This document shows positions 52,561 through 63,400 of a stretch of DNA of 64,000 nucleotides, one piece after another. The stretch is from positions 36,561,976-36,625,975 of the forward strand of contig JAOWCC010000019.1 of NCBI GenBank assembly GCA_030867875.1. The letters are read 5' to 3'. A program made the position numbers and the translations under genes. How positions within the stretch are numbered: position 1 is the stretch's first letter; each line of letters starts with the position of its first letter. A model generated the notes under the pieces. The model saw nothing but the letters and a program-made list of their open reading frames with translations. It was not told where the DNA came from and made no database searches. The stretch comes from Actinernus sp. WN-2022. Taxonomy: Eukaryota; Cnidaria; Anthozoa; Actiniaria; Actinernidae.

Positions 52561-53988
52561 TGGCTCACAAACAGTTCAGTGTTTAATTTAGCACTGCAAT
52601 CGGTTACTTTGCAAAAGTTTTTTTCCGTTATGTCGGCCAGTTCACATCGTCAAAGTCTTTGGGTCCTGTAACTCGTTCAACTAGAGAAGTTGTGGTGGAA
52701 GCTCACGTAAGGACATGAGATTTTCAACTAGTGGTTCCTCAAGTTCAAGGGCAAACAGTCTCCCCAGAAGCAATCAGGGCATTGTCGATGTCTTCAACAA
52801 GTCCGGGAGGTGTTTGATCCTGAAATTTAGAACTCCATCGGCAACGAGGAAGAAAATTCTGACGGGAATGAAATCGATGAATTCATGGACGAAAAACCAT
52901 GCAGGAACTGCCGCAGAACCAGGAGCGTGTGGGCTCACTTGTTAGAAGCTAACACTTGCCATGAAAAGGCAATGAAGAGTTACAATAAATGGCCTTGAAA
53001 TGGAAAAGACATGACAATGACGAGACGTTTGACTGGAAAAAGAAGGGCAACAAGAAACAGTTAGAGTTTAATGGTTCAGTAGAAGAACATCTTGCGGATA
53101 TAAATTTGCCGTCCTCCCATTGGAGGCCCGGACGTCAGCAGAGAAAGATCTGTTTCTTATTAAATATGGAAACAAGTTAATTAAAATTGCAGATACTCAT
53201 GGATGGGATACTTTTCACCAATACATTTTACTAAGTGATCTGTTGGTGAAAGACGCCAAGGATGATAAGCGGCTTCGAAAAACTATCAAAGAAGCAGTGA
53301 GCTCTGAGCCAATCTCAGGGCTACCAATGGATTGTGATTGCTCCTGTTGACAAAACCTTGCTGAATCCTCGTTTCCACTGCTGGAAAGCTGGTCACTTCT
53401 CGTATGGTAGATCAAGTGACAGGAACTATTATCTCTCTATTATGGGCCTTGACCTTGCCCTTGCCCCAGTTGCTTGGCTCTTACTGGACATTGTATGCAG
53501 AAAAATAGATGAGATTTCTTTATCAGAGGATGTGCTGAAGGTATTATCCAAACTTGTTGGGCATGCAGCCAGATTGGCATTTCTCTCTATGTATTGATGT
53601 AATCATATCTGATGCCAGCAGTTGTGGATGGGCTGGTCATAAGTTGTTCAGCTAGGAAAGTTGCAGCCCGTGGAGATTGAGATGATCTGTATTCTTTACA
53701 TAGCTCTACCGTCATGTATTGAAGGCAGTTGGCCTGGTGCTTTAAGTCACTGCACCTTAAAGTGCCACTACGATGAAATTTGACCATTTCTTTTGCCACT
53801 TGTTTGTATTCCATTAGAACAAACAGTGGCATAAATAGCCCAATCAGTGAAAAAAGTTTGCAAAGGGGCCAATTAGACCACACATTTTAAAGAGAGTTTA
53901 CCCTCAAAATCACGTCCGCCATTACATGAAATCATTCCCGTGGGCGAGGAATGCCTAGTCATTTTTTAGCGTATGTGACGTCATACAC
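52561..53988. other. Degraded coding remains, unassigned
   Basis: Short frames with possible coding character occur at 52890-52980 (CRNCRRTRSVWAHLLEANT, which could be a piggyBac C-terminal Cys motif), 52995-53340 (KRHDNDETFDWKKKGNKKQ ... FLIKYGNKLIKIADTHGWD) and 53540-53700. The KYGNKLIKIADTHGWDTFHQY part looks like a gag-like segment, but I cannot assign it. At 53757-53760 a TTAA followed by AGTGCCACTACGATG resembles a solo end of the TTAA-type family. Confidence 0.35.
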
Positions 53989-54325
53989 TTAAAGTGTTTA
54001 TGAAACCAAATTTTGCATCTTTATTTTATTGCAGAATAATAAAGTTCAATCTGTTCTGATTATCAAGAGTATATTTATTTTTCAGTTCCGCCTTCGGAAA
54101 GGTCTCTTTTTCGCCATTCAAATGACTACTTTATGCTAAAAACTGTCCGGGGCCTGGAACCGAATCCGCCATTACAATGACGTCACTGTGAGGAGTCGCA
54201 AGCGACAACCCTTCATATGATCATGTAGGACGACACGCATTTTTACAAAAAAAAATACAATAGAATAAAGCACAATACAATTCAATACAAAAAATGAAAT
54301 ACAATAGAACCCAACACAATACTTA

Positions 54326-54492
54326 ACAAATAAAAGATGGTTCTCCTTGTTCTATTAAAAAAATTTTTGCACGCTTGAGGTCTTGAAAAACTGCGGATGC
54401 ACGAGCAGAACGCGAGTGCATTTAGCAGCATTTCAAGACCTCGAAAGTACATTATTTTGTTATAGAACAAGAAGAACCATCTTTTATTTGTT
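54326..54492. repeat. Nested foldback repeat
   Basis: ACAAATAAAAGATGGTTC with TTGTTCTAT (54326-54357) is repeated inverted at about 54461-54492, with CTTGAGGTCTTGAAA / TTTCAAGACCTCGA as an inner second pair. About 167 bp in total, no coding capacity. Confidence 0.75.
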
Positions 54493-54837
54493 TTATAATA
54501 CAATCTTCAATCTAGACGAAGGAAAGTAAGCTATCTAATTTTAAGAACCCACAAAAATTTAACTAAGCAAACTGACTTACAGCGAAAACTCCATTTTATT
54601 GTACTCGACTTGTTTACAACATTTCTCGTCGTTGATTGGTTCAATTCTGACAGCTTGACATTGACGATCTGAAAGCTCGTTTCTTATTGGATGAAATAAC
54701 CTGCTATAAAAAGAACATGTCGATTGATAAAAGTGGAAGACAGAAAATTGCAAGACTGCAGGCCGCAAACGGGCTGTAAAATTGTCAACTGATCAAAACT
54801 GTTGCAGGAAACACAAGGTGCTTTCTTTTTATAATGT

Positions 54838-55056
54838 ATGGTCAGCACAGGAGAAGTTAATCTGCACATTGTGTTAGTGTTGAAAATGCCTGATGGAAAA
54901 ACATTCAGAGAGAAAGTGTTTGTAGCGAAATCTGAGACTGAGTTTCGTGAGTTGAAGGTTCCCGACTATTTTCACAACAACTGCATCGTTGACACTGGCT
55001 ATTTATTCTGTGGTCTGAAGAACGATATTTTCATTATCCCCAGGAACAGTGTTTAA
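54838..55056 (+). CDS. Small ORF, 72 aa, unknown, inside element 3
   Basis: ATG at 54838. A balanced soluble-protein-like composition (MVSTGEVNLHIVLVLKMPDG ... VDTGYLFCGLKNDIFIIP) with beta-strand character. No homology is recognised, and no splice evidence or promoter seen. It could be an exon captured by the element. Confidence 0.3.
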   Translation: MVSTGEVNLHIVLVLKMPDGKTFREKVFVAKSETEFRELKVPDYFHNNCIVDTGYLFCGLKNDIFIIPRNSV

Positions 55057-56126
55057 CTGGTGCTCTGATGGCAATGAGTTGTGTAGCTTTTGTCGAGCCT
55101 CAATTCGACTATACGGCTTTCGAAATTTTCTCTGAATTTCTAACGAGACCTGAAACAACCATGGGGGCTGATCAAAGCCAGGTCCCGGCTAATCCACAGA
55201 TCGAATTAGAATTTAGCATGTTGGTTTTTGCGGAGGGAGGCTAGGAAAACCGGAGAACCCGGAGAAAAGCCCTCGGACCAAGGGCGAGATACCAACAAAC
55301 TCAACTCACAGTCACATATGCCATGTGGCGCCGCGTCTCGATCTGGGTTCTTTGCAAGATTTTTTGTTCGTTTTTCATTCACGAACATTCAGGATCCTCT
55401 ACAGGAAACCAGAGAAACCCTATATTGTATTCTTTGCCATTCACTGTTCTGGCTTCAGCATAAAAGTACAGGAGTATTAAAGTTATCGTCGAGTTCTTGG
55501 TGAGTCGATCATTTCTTGTACTTTTGTATTTGTGTTGTGGACATTTGCTATTGCTTAGCTTTTCTCAACTTCAATGCCCATTGTGTTTTGGCATAGGATA
55601 AAGTTAAATACGGGAAGAAAACCAAGGCCGCCAGCCACACAATATCTTCCACCTCCTCGCTTATTTTTAGCTTTCTCTGAACTTTCTCGCCGAGTCTGCC
55701 ATGTTTGTATTATGTAAACAACGTACGAGTCCTCACAGTGACGTCACGCAGCTCATTTGGCCGCGCGGCAAATGGGACAGTTTTTAGCATAAAGTAGTCC
55801 ATTTAAATGGCGAAAAAGATACCTTTCCGAAGGCGGAACTGAAAAATAAATATACTCTTGACAATCAGAAAAGAATGAACTTTATTATTCTGCAATAAAA
55901 TAGAGATGCAAAATTTGGTTTCATAAACACTTTAACGCATCGTTCTCAAGTTGCTTCGAACCCATACATTTCTTCTTATATTGGCTACAAACTCACACTG
56001 CAAATTTTGCTGTGGTTTAGTAAATAACGACCTAAAATCTGCATTGATATATAAAGCTTCGTGTTTTGATAGAGAAAGCAGGACGCTGTTGAGTGTTGTT
56101 TGGTTTATGGACGAAGTGGACGTCTA

Positions 56127-56680
56127 CCGTTCGAACGAACGGAAGCAAAAGCCGTTCGCATTGCTCGGCAAAACCGTCGTTCGAACGAACGGAAGCAAGA
56201 GCCGTTCAAACGGTAGCAAAAGCCGTTCAAACGGAAGCAAAAGCCGTTCAAACGGAAGCAAAAGTCATTCGAACGGAAGCAAAAGTCGTTCGAACGGAAG
56301 CAAATGTCGTTCGAACGGCCTAAAAAGTCGTTCCAACGGAAGTAAAAGTCGTTCGAACGGAAGTAAAAGTCGTTCGAACGGAAGCCAAAGTCGTTCGAAC
56401 GGAAGCCAAAGTCGTTCGAACGGAAGCCAAAGTCGTTCGAACGGAAGCAAAAGTCGTTCGAACGGAAGCAAAAGTCGTTCGAACGGAAGCAAAAGTCGTT
56501 CGAACGGAAGCAAAAGTCGTTCGAACGGAAGCAAAAGTCGTTCGAACGGAAGCAAAAGTCGTTCGAACGGAAGCAAAAGTCGTTCAAATGGAAGCAAAAG
56601 TCGTTCAAACGGAAGCAAAAGCCGTTCAAACGGAAGCAAAAGTCGTTCGAATGCCTCGAAAAGCCGTTTGTTACCCGTTT
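56127..56680 (+). repeat. 21-bp minisatellite, about 25 copies
   Basis: The unit GGAAGCAAAAGTCGTTCGAAC (variants GCCGTTC, GGAAGCC, GTTCAAACG) repeats from about 56150 to 56660. Because 21 is a multiple of three, all frames stay open on both strands, producing an apparent SRSNGSK-repeat protein at 55951-56700 and its mirror reading; neither is supported as a gene. TTCGAA inside the unit is itself palindromic. Confidence 0.93.
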
Positions 56681-57438
56681 TTTGGCGAAAGCCATATTAA
56701 CGTTTTCGCGTGCAAGGTCACTAATATTACATGTACTTTGGGTTCTCCCTGGTGAAGCCAACGAAACAATGCAGCTAATAATGCTATATTTTATAGCCCT
56801 GAGGTATCCAGACTTCATGAAACCTTTAAGTTGCCCTTATAACTCCATTTTCAAATTTACCATAATCCCCTCTCATATGGAACTGCCCTGTAGGCCCATT
56901 CCACCGTTACGGACATTACACTCAGACATAATTTTCTACTTATAATTGCTGCACTGCCCAGGGCATTCATGGTTTTGCTGTTTTTTGTTTATACATTATA
57001 CCTTGGAGTTCCCTCCCTTAATTGGCAGGAAAGAAAAAAGAGTGCAGATATTAAGGTGTCTGTGCCATTGACTTAAAGATGCGTTACGGACATTACAACT
57101 AAAACAACCAGACTTTTTGTTCACATCTTTAAAAGCCAGATTCCTGTGAATTTTGAGAAGTCTTAAGAGAACAAGTATTTTTTGTGAATGGGCTAGTGGT
57201 CAAAGTTTTGTTCTACAGTGATAAATTTCCAAAAGGTTTATTTGATTGTGTTGCTACTTCAAAAGTATAGCGTTACGGACATTACAGTCTGTGAATTTGA
57301 CACTGCAGTTGCATGTATAAATTCTCCTTGTACATTTATTTTGGTTTATTCGTGTTCTCCAACAATACTATTTATTATTAATAATATATCCTAAAGAAAG
57401 CTTCAAAATAAACTCGAGATCAGTTCGACTAATTTGCT

Positions 57439-57630
57439 GTGAAAGTTTTGAACAGTGACGACACAGTGAGCCATTTACCGCACAAATACTTGAAGATAGC
57501 GTGGTATTTTCTTGCTCGTGGAGGAACTATGTATAACCATCAAAGTAACAGGCCAACGACAACACTTTGGGGTGGAATGGAGATCCCATGTGTGGTGACA
57601 TTTATAGTTGCTCCTGAAAAGCAACTATAA
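57439..57630 (+). pseudogene. HIRAN-like domain fragment
   Basis: The frame encodes SDDTVSHLPHKYLKIAWYFLARGG and later GGMEIPCVVTF. The pattern of a V-x-x-LP motif followed by WYF-L-GG and EIPC is like HIRAN-type domains seen in cnidarian transposon proteins. No ATG start is present (first codon GTG) and it ends after 63 codons. Weak evidence. Confidence 0.35.
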
Positions 57631-57640
57631 ACCGTCTTAA

Positions 57641-58059
57641 AGTGTCCATGAAACGAACATTGTTTTCACTTAATTTTATGAAACAAGGTTTAAGTTATTG
57701 GCTTCTGTTGTTAGAACTGAATATCCTACCCTCCAAAACTTCAAAAGCTCAGTCGAACATGCAAAATTCATGCGACAAATTTTGCTCGGTCAAAAGCACG
57801 TAAATACAAATGTACCTTTGCACGCGCTTTTGTTTTCAAACTCTAAACAAAAGTGACTGCAAAGGTACATTTGTATTTACGTCACAATTGTGTTCCTGAG
57901 ACCCCTTAGAATCTGTCGCACAAAAGGTGGTTATTTTGGGTCAGGAAAAATTGTTTTTCCATTTGAAATTTTCTTTTACATCAATGTTTGTGTAAAGTTA
58001 TGTATTTTAAATAATTTTCCCTTAAAACTGTAAAAAGATAATTTTGTTTGATAGACACT
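57641..58059. mobile_element. TTAA-flanked MITE, 419 bp
   Basis: Ends AGTGTCCAT and ATAGACACT between TTAA at 57637-57640 and 58060-58063. An inner inverted repeat (GTAAATACAAATGTACCTTTG at about 57800 against CAAAGGTACATTTGTATTTAC at about 57860) makes it a strong foldback. Its left end resembles that of element 3 (AGTGTTTATGAAACC and AGTGTCCATGAAACG). Confidence 0.78.
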
Positions 58060-58973
58060 TTAAAGATCTTTTTACGAAGAAGGTTTAACAACAAGAATAA
58101 CTTACATCAAAATGGCTCTTGCAAAAGCAATGACCAGTGCTTAGTTTCTTTTCATTTTGTGTGGTGTTTAGTAGTACACCTTAACTCGCTTGAGTTAATA
58201 AAATTTATTAGTTTGAAAATTTTAATTTATGTAAATTTACGGAACATTGTGCAGATGTTCTTGCAGATTAAGCCGCACCCCCAATTTCAAATGAAGATTT
58301 TGGGTAACAAGGTGCAGCTTATCCGTGAGTGAATACAGTAAGTGAAATAAAGTCTTCTGAATGCCATTTATTTCTCATTTTTTCTTGGACATAACAATAT
58401 GTAATGTCCGTAACGCAACAGCTTGTAATGTCCGTAACGCTTTCCCCCCCTATTTTTCTAAGTAAAGGTATTATCTAAAACAAAATAATGAACACTGAAA
58501 TGAAGCCTTTAGTGAACTAAAAAAGCAGCAGGAATGATATGTGCAGCTGAGTTAAATTTTGCCTGTGATAGAGAAAAATAGGTATTTTTGTTACGGACAT
58601 TACGTAATGTCCGTAACGGATATTCTATCAATTAAAAATCCTGTTAACAATAGTCGTAATCTGGAATTATCATGATAGTTCAGTAAATACTAGGCTTGAG
58701 GGCTCTTGATATACCAATGCCAGTTTGTTGGGCTATGTCTGGTCTCTATACTACTTTCACATGAAGTTTTAGGTTTGGTCCACCAGTTTTTTGGCTCTTT
58801 GTGCATTCTGCAAAGCTGGACCCCCCACACAGTGGGCGTGGCTACAATTCAACCCGACTTGCCCATTTTGGATGGCTTGTGGTTTATATTCTTAAATGGC
58901 ATGGGTTTTTTTCTATTATCACTGGTTTAAAAATTTACAGATTTACCACTTCTCATGTGGAATGAGCCTTTAA

Positions 58974-59582
58974 GACGCTCGTTGGTTTATGACTAGCTTT
59001 ATTGCTCGTATACTTCTCGGATCACGCCGTGGATAATACTAAAGTAAAGCCTGAAATAAAATGTCAATCCTTTTCCGTGTTAGAAAGATACGATACAACT
59101 ACAGAAGCGCGAACATAAGCGGCGAAGGTTTGTCATAAACCAAACAACAGCGTTCTTTCTCTATCAAAACACGAAGCAGGACGCTCGTTGGTTTAGGACT
59201 AGCTTTATTGCTCGTATACTTCTCGGATCACGCCGTGGATAATACTAAAGTAAAGCCTGAAATAAAATGAGAATCCTTTTCCGTGTTAGAAAGATATGAT
59301 ACAACTACAGAAGCGCGAACATAAGCGGCGAAGGTTTGTCATAAACCAAACAACAGCGTTCTTTCTCTATCAAAACACGAAACAAGACGCTCGTTGGTTT
59401 ATGTGACTAGCTTTATTGCTCGTATACTTCTCGGATCACGCCGTGTATAATACTAAAGTAAAGCCTGAAATAAAATGAGAATCCTTTTCCGTGTTAGAAA
59501 GATACGATACAACTACAGAAGCGGCAAAGGTTTGTCATAAACCAAACAACGGCGTCCTTTCTCTATCAAGACACCGAATGCT
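58974..59582 (+). repeat. Three tandem copies of a 206-bp repeat
   Basis: Copies start with GACGCTCGTTGGTTTA at 58974, 59180 and 59386 (last slightly shorter, lacking GCGAACATAAGC). The last 45 bp of the unit (ACCAAACAACAGCGTTCTTT, CTCTATCAAAACACGAA) occurs inverted at 56058-56108, just before the 21-bp minisatellite. Confidence 0.93.
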
Positions 59583-59744
59583 TTGCTCGTAACAGAAAGC
59601 CGCTTTCGGCACTTTGAGCTTAAAATACTCTATCAATTCGAACAAAACTTACATGAAAAGAAAGCTTAGATAGAGCAGTTTCTTTAATAAGTTAACTCTC
59701 AATGATGCGCTTTAAACTGGGAATACATTCCGCGAAACTTTACT

Positions 59745-59845
59745 TTTGATCGAGAGTCACGATTTTGTGTTTTTTTGATCAAAAGTCACGATTTTATGTT
59801 TTTTTGATCAAAAGTCACAAAGTTGGGTTTTTGATTAAAAGTCAT
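59745..59845 (+). repeat. 29-bp minisatellite, about 3.5 copies
   Basis: Unit TTTTTTGATCAAAAGTCACG with ATTTTGTG repeats from about 59745 to 59845, containing TGATCA palindromes. Confidence 0.8.
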
Positions 59846-60083
59846 GAAAAACAGCGGATTACGATGTATCTCAAATATACGCTGTGTTAAACTTCATGAA
59901 AAGCTGTTTACTTTTAGCAAATACATAAGTTGCGATAAATGTATTGTTTTGTGTTGCTTTGTATTGTTTTGTGTTGCTTACGTAACAAATAACATTTACA
60001 TATTGGCACGGCAACGCCAATATGAGTAGAGGTTTAACTTGGTTGCTATCACAACAAACCCAAACATTTTCTTCCCACGCCTT

Positions 60084-60275
60084 TAGGGCACGATCACATG
60101 TGCTCCATTGTTTGTATGTTGCATTGTTTTGATGTATACAATAGGGTTTTTGTATTTTGGATTCGCTTTCAGGGCACGATCACAGTGCTCCATTGTTTGT
60201 ATGTCGCATTGTTTTGATATAGCCAATAGAAATGTTGTATTTTGGATCCGCCTGATACCTCAGCTTAGTATAAAA
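60084..60275 (+). promoter_or_regulatory. Duplicated promoter region of the BEN-domain gene
   Basis: An approximately 84-bp segment (AGGGCACGATCACA ... TATTTTGGAT) occurs twice in tandem, at about 60085-60166 and 60169-60250. The second copy has a CCAAT (about 60223). A TATAAAA is at 60269-60275, about 105 bp before the ATG, so transcription would start near 60300. Confidence 0.6.
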
Positions 60276-60377
60276 CACCGCACAAGTACATATGCTCGTC
60301 ACTCGATCTTAGATCATCTTCATACAACCTTTAGCGAGCAAATAATTACTTTCACAAATACCAATAATACGCCAGTC

Positions 60378-62101
60378 ATGTCGATTTCTGATGAAGTAGA
60401 AGTTATTTGGAAAACAAGCTGCGAATGGAAGGACCGTTCGCATTGGCCTAAACGAAAAGAAATAAAGCTCTGCAATAATCCTGAAGGGTCCAGTAGGTAT
60501 CCCAGTCTGAAACCTGGCGATGCTGTACAAATCAAGTTTGGAAGAAAGTGGTACGACGCCGAGGTTGTAGAGAAATGGGAGGCTTCGCCACGCGTTAATG
60601 GTTGGTACATGTTGATAATTTGAACTAGTGTTTATTAGTCAAGTGTTGGTTATAATCATCCTTTTTTTTTATCAGATTCCGTAGATGAACCAACCGAGAA
60701 TATCAACGCACCAGCCACTGTAATTGATCAATACGAAGAGTTCCTTAGTCAGCAACGCGCTAGGGAGGAACTACAGAAAGCACGCCGTGTGAAAAACACA
60801 AAACAACGCCCTGTCGTCCAGACGGCAGAACCGAAGGCAGCTGCGCCCGTAATAGCTAACGTATCGGTGCCGTTAGGGCCTGGAGACGAGTCCAAACAAC
60901 TCTGCCAACAGCTCCAAGAGAAGACAAAACAGTGTGGTGCTCTTCAAAGCCAGGTGTCAAAACTACAGACCACCCTGGATCATGCTGTGACGGTACAAAT
61001 CTAGCCTTACATTTTAGTTTAGAGCTCGCTCTCGAATTTCCAGGATCCGCGTGTTGCATCGGTATGAATACTTTGTTAATCATTTCCTTATGTATTTATT
61101 TTACTTTCAGGTTATAGAAAGACTCGCAGATTCCGTGGCCAACGTAGAATCGACCATGGAGACATGCGCGAGCCGTTTGCTCTCCCTTGAAGGCATCCTC
61201 CCAAACAACGCTTTGTTAGTTCGTCGTCTTGATCTCCTGGAACAGTCTATGTTTCCTGTCAACGAATTGGTACGTACTGTCTTAGTGTAAAAGCAAGGGG
61301 TATATAGGTAGTTTAGTAGCGGTTACACTATTGTTTAAACTAATATTTTCTTATTGTTGTTTCTCTTTTTTTAGGTTGTCAATGAAGAATTTGAGGCCAT
61401 CGAACCCATAACCGACCCGCTTGATACAATCGACATGGAGGCACTCGATGTGTTATGCGACAACAGCCTTGCCAACCTAGAAACGCTCCCGAGCAGCCTT
61501 CCGGTCCCAACCCAGCCAGCTACATCCACCCCGGTCTCTAACCAACTGCCCCATCCCAACCACGTGCCAGTACCGGAAGAACTTGTCAACAGTTGCGTTA
61601 CACCAAGAAAAGCCCCCGAGGTGATACAAATCCTCAATCAGGAGTCCTCACGCCACCTGTGCGCCCTAAAGCTACTTCCCCAGTTCTTCAGCCCCGAGGA
61701 GCTACAGTCTCGTAACTGCGAGGTAAAGTATGGGAAAGAGGCGCTGGATTCAAGAAGGCTGAACTCCCTCAAAGGTTATTATTGCCGATGTCGTTGTCTT
61801 CTTTACGCTGTCACTTGTAATTTGTTTGTACTGGTAACTTTATTGATTCTCTCAAACTTAAACCTACACAAAGTGAAGGTGTTGCTCCTGAAAGTTAATT
61901 GATTGTTCATAAAACTTACCATGCAAATGTTGTCAATTTATTTCAGTTTTGGTGCTCACGAAATTCCAGATAAGTGACAGAGAGACAGAGAAAAGCGTCT
62001 GGGGTACCGTCAAAAGCAAGATAAACTCCAAATGCTGTGCGAAGAAACATAGGATCCATTTAATCAATTCAGCCGGAGGCGATGCTGATCGTTCAGTTTG
62101 A
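60378..62101 (+). CDS. BEN-domain protein, five exons
   Basis: Exons 60378-60600, 60676-60992, 61111-61269, 61375-61774 and 61947-62101 (TGA) join with consistent phases; all introns are GT-AG. The ATG gives MSISDEVEVIWKTSCEWKD. A small beta-domain (GDAVQIKFGRKWYDAEVVEKW, Tudor/KOW-like) comes first, then a coiled-coil region (exons 2-3), a Pro/Thr-rich linker and a C-terminal BEN domain split across exons 4-5 (LLPQFFSPEELQSRNCEVKYGKEALDSRR in two parts, then WGTVKSKINSKC). BEN domains bind DNA and act in transcription or chromatin. About 417 aa. TATA upstream and AATAAA at 62240-62245 make it the best-preserved gene in the window. It may be a host gene or a recently captured copy. Confidence 0.85.
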
Positions 62102-62239
62102 GTGCTGTGTAACTGTTTGAATTATAAAGGACGTGTAAATAATGATTTTCTCGCATATGTCTTTTAAAGCATACATGTACTTTTTGTACAGTTGTATATG
62201 ATAATAATTTATGTAACTACATTGTTGAGTGAAAATGTA

Positions 62240-62245
62240 AATAAA
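62240..62245 (+). terminator. Poly(A) signal of the BEN-domain gene
   Basis: AATAAA 139 bp after the stop codon, followed by a T-rich stretch. Confidence 0.7.
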
Positions 62246-62461
62246 GTTTCCTTTTTCAAATAATATCTAATTGTGTTAGATTATTTCCCAAAAACTTATT
62301 TATACTTCAAGCCATATAGTTACTACCGGTAACTACACATGTATGCTCAAGCCATAGCATACCTTTTTTTTTAAGAGCAACGGATAGCTCAGATCAAATT
62401 CAACATAATTAGACAATCAACCTTAAAACATGGGGCTGATAAACAGCTATTCCCACACCAG

Positions 62462-62735
62462 CGAGCCGCTCGTTCGAACAGCTTTCCAATTTGAGAAAAC
62501 GGCTTTCCATCTCGTGCGAACGGCTTCCCAACTCGTTCGAGCGACTATCCAACTCTTTCGAACGGCTTTCCAATTTGAGAAAACGGCTTTCGAAGGCAAG
62601 CGAAAGGCTTCCCAATTTGAAAAAAAAACGGCTTCTGCTTCCGTTTGAACGGCTTTTGCTTCCGTTTGAACGGCTTTTGCTTCCGTTCGAACGGCTTTTT
62701 AGGCCGTTTGAACGGGTAGCGAACGGCTTTTCAAA
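62462..62735 (-). repeat. Minisatellite related to 56127-56680, opposite orientation
   Basis: Degenerate units with GTTCGAACGGCTTTCCAATTTG at 62471-62600 pass into three good units of GTTTGAACGGCTTTTGCTTCC at 62642-62700. The units are the reverse complement of those at 56.1-56.7 kb, while the following AAAGCCATATTAACG sequence is in the same orientation. Confidence 0.85.
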
Positions 62736-63400
62736 GCCATATTAACGTTTTCGCGTGCAGGGTCACATACTTTTAAATAATCATCAAATTACACCAAATT
62801 GGATAAATATTAATTATTTGGATGGTTATAAAAAAATATTATTACCAATGTTAAATAAAACTTTAAAAATGTTCTGGACTCATAATATTATCAAAGAGGG
62901 TTTACGAATGCTTGTTACAGCTGTTTTACTGCTGGACATCCTAAAACGTTCATATTATACACCACCCTTGTTAGGCTATTTTGCACGTGTAACGTCCGTG
63001 ACAAATGATGTAACGTCCGTGACACTGGTTTTCCTCCCCTCGGCCAAAAGTAAAGAAGGTGATGATGATATTTTGGCACTGAAGAAATAACTATCCACTA
63101 CCTGCATACTTCAAATTATAAAACTAGCCTGGTGTACCATCTCATCTCACAGCAAGTTAACTTTGAAGATTTCTGCTTGGAATATTGTTTGTTTTCCATG
63201 TAACGTCCGTGACAGTGCTTTTTCTTGCATTTTAATAATGTATAAAATGTCCAAATTCTTACTCATGTTATTTTAAGTATTATTGTATTCTGGTAAAGAG
63301 TTATGATATTGAAAATTTGGCAAACTGTCATTTGGTATTTATCTAGAGAAATAAATAGGTTCAAAATCTTGTCTGAGATGTAACGTCCGTGACGTGGAAC
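62736..63400 (+). mobile_element. Repeat element B with four copies of TGTAACGTCCGTGAC
   Basis: Starts with AAGCCATATTAACGTTTTCG, as element A. Its motif, TGTAACGTCCGTGAC, occurs at 62988, 63009, 63199 and 63379, all in one orientation. No coding capacity is recognised. The right boundary is not defined. Confidence 0.55.

Larger units (their letters stand above)
53993..55931. mobile_element. TTAA-flanked element 3 with long inverted repeats
   Basis: Arms of about 160 bp (53993-54150 and 55773-55931) start AGTGTTTATGAAACCAAATT and are flanked by TTAA at 53989-53992 and 55932-55935. Weaker inverted similarity continues inwards (ATGACGTCACTGTGAGGAG against CTCACAGTGACGTCA). Inside are a nested foldback (54326-54492) and an ORF at 54838-55056. 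piggyBac-type by its duplication; its ends resemble those of element 4 at 57641. Confidence 0.82.
56690..58970 (+). mobile_element. Repeat element A with seven copies of a GTTACGGACATTAC motif
   Basis: Begins with AAGCCATATTAACGTTTTCG at 56690, a sequence shared with 62736. The motif CGTTACGGACATTAC or its complement occurs at 56905, 57082, 57271 (one orientation), 58401 and 58425 (other orientation) and as the 28-bp perfect palindrome at 58590-58617. A TTAA element (57641-58059) is nested in it. No transposase is seen. The end is not defined. Confidence 0.6.

Noticed and set aside
55951..56700. A 249-aa SRSNGSK-repeat protein and its mirror-image reading on the other strand
   Set aside because: The 21-bp unit is a multiple of three and lacks stops in several frames, so long frames arise on both strands by chance. 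No start context, splice site or non-repeat domain supports a gene.
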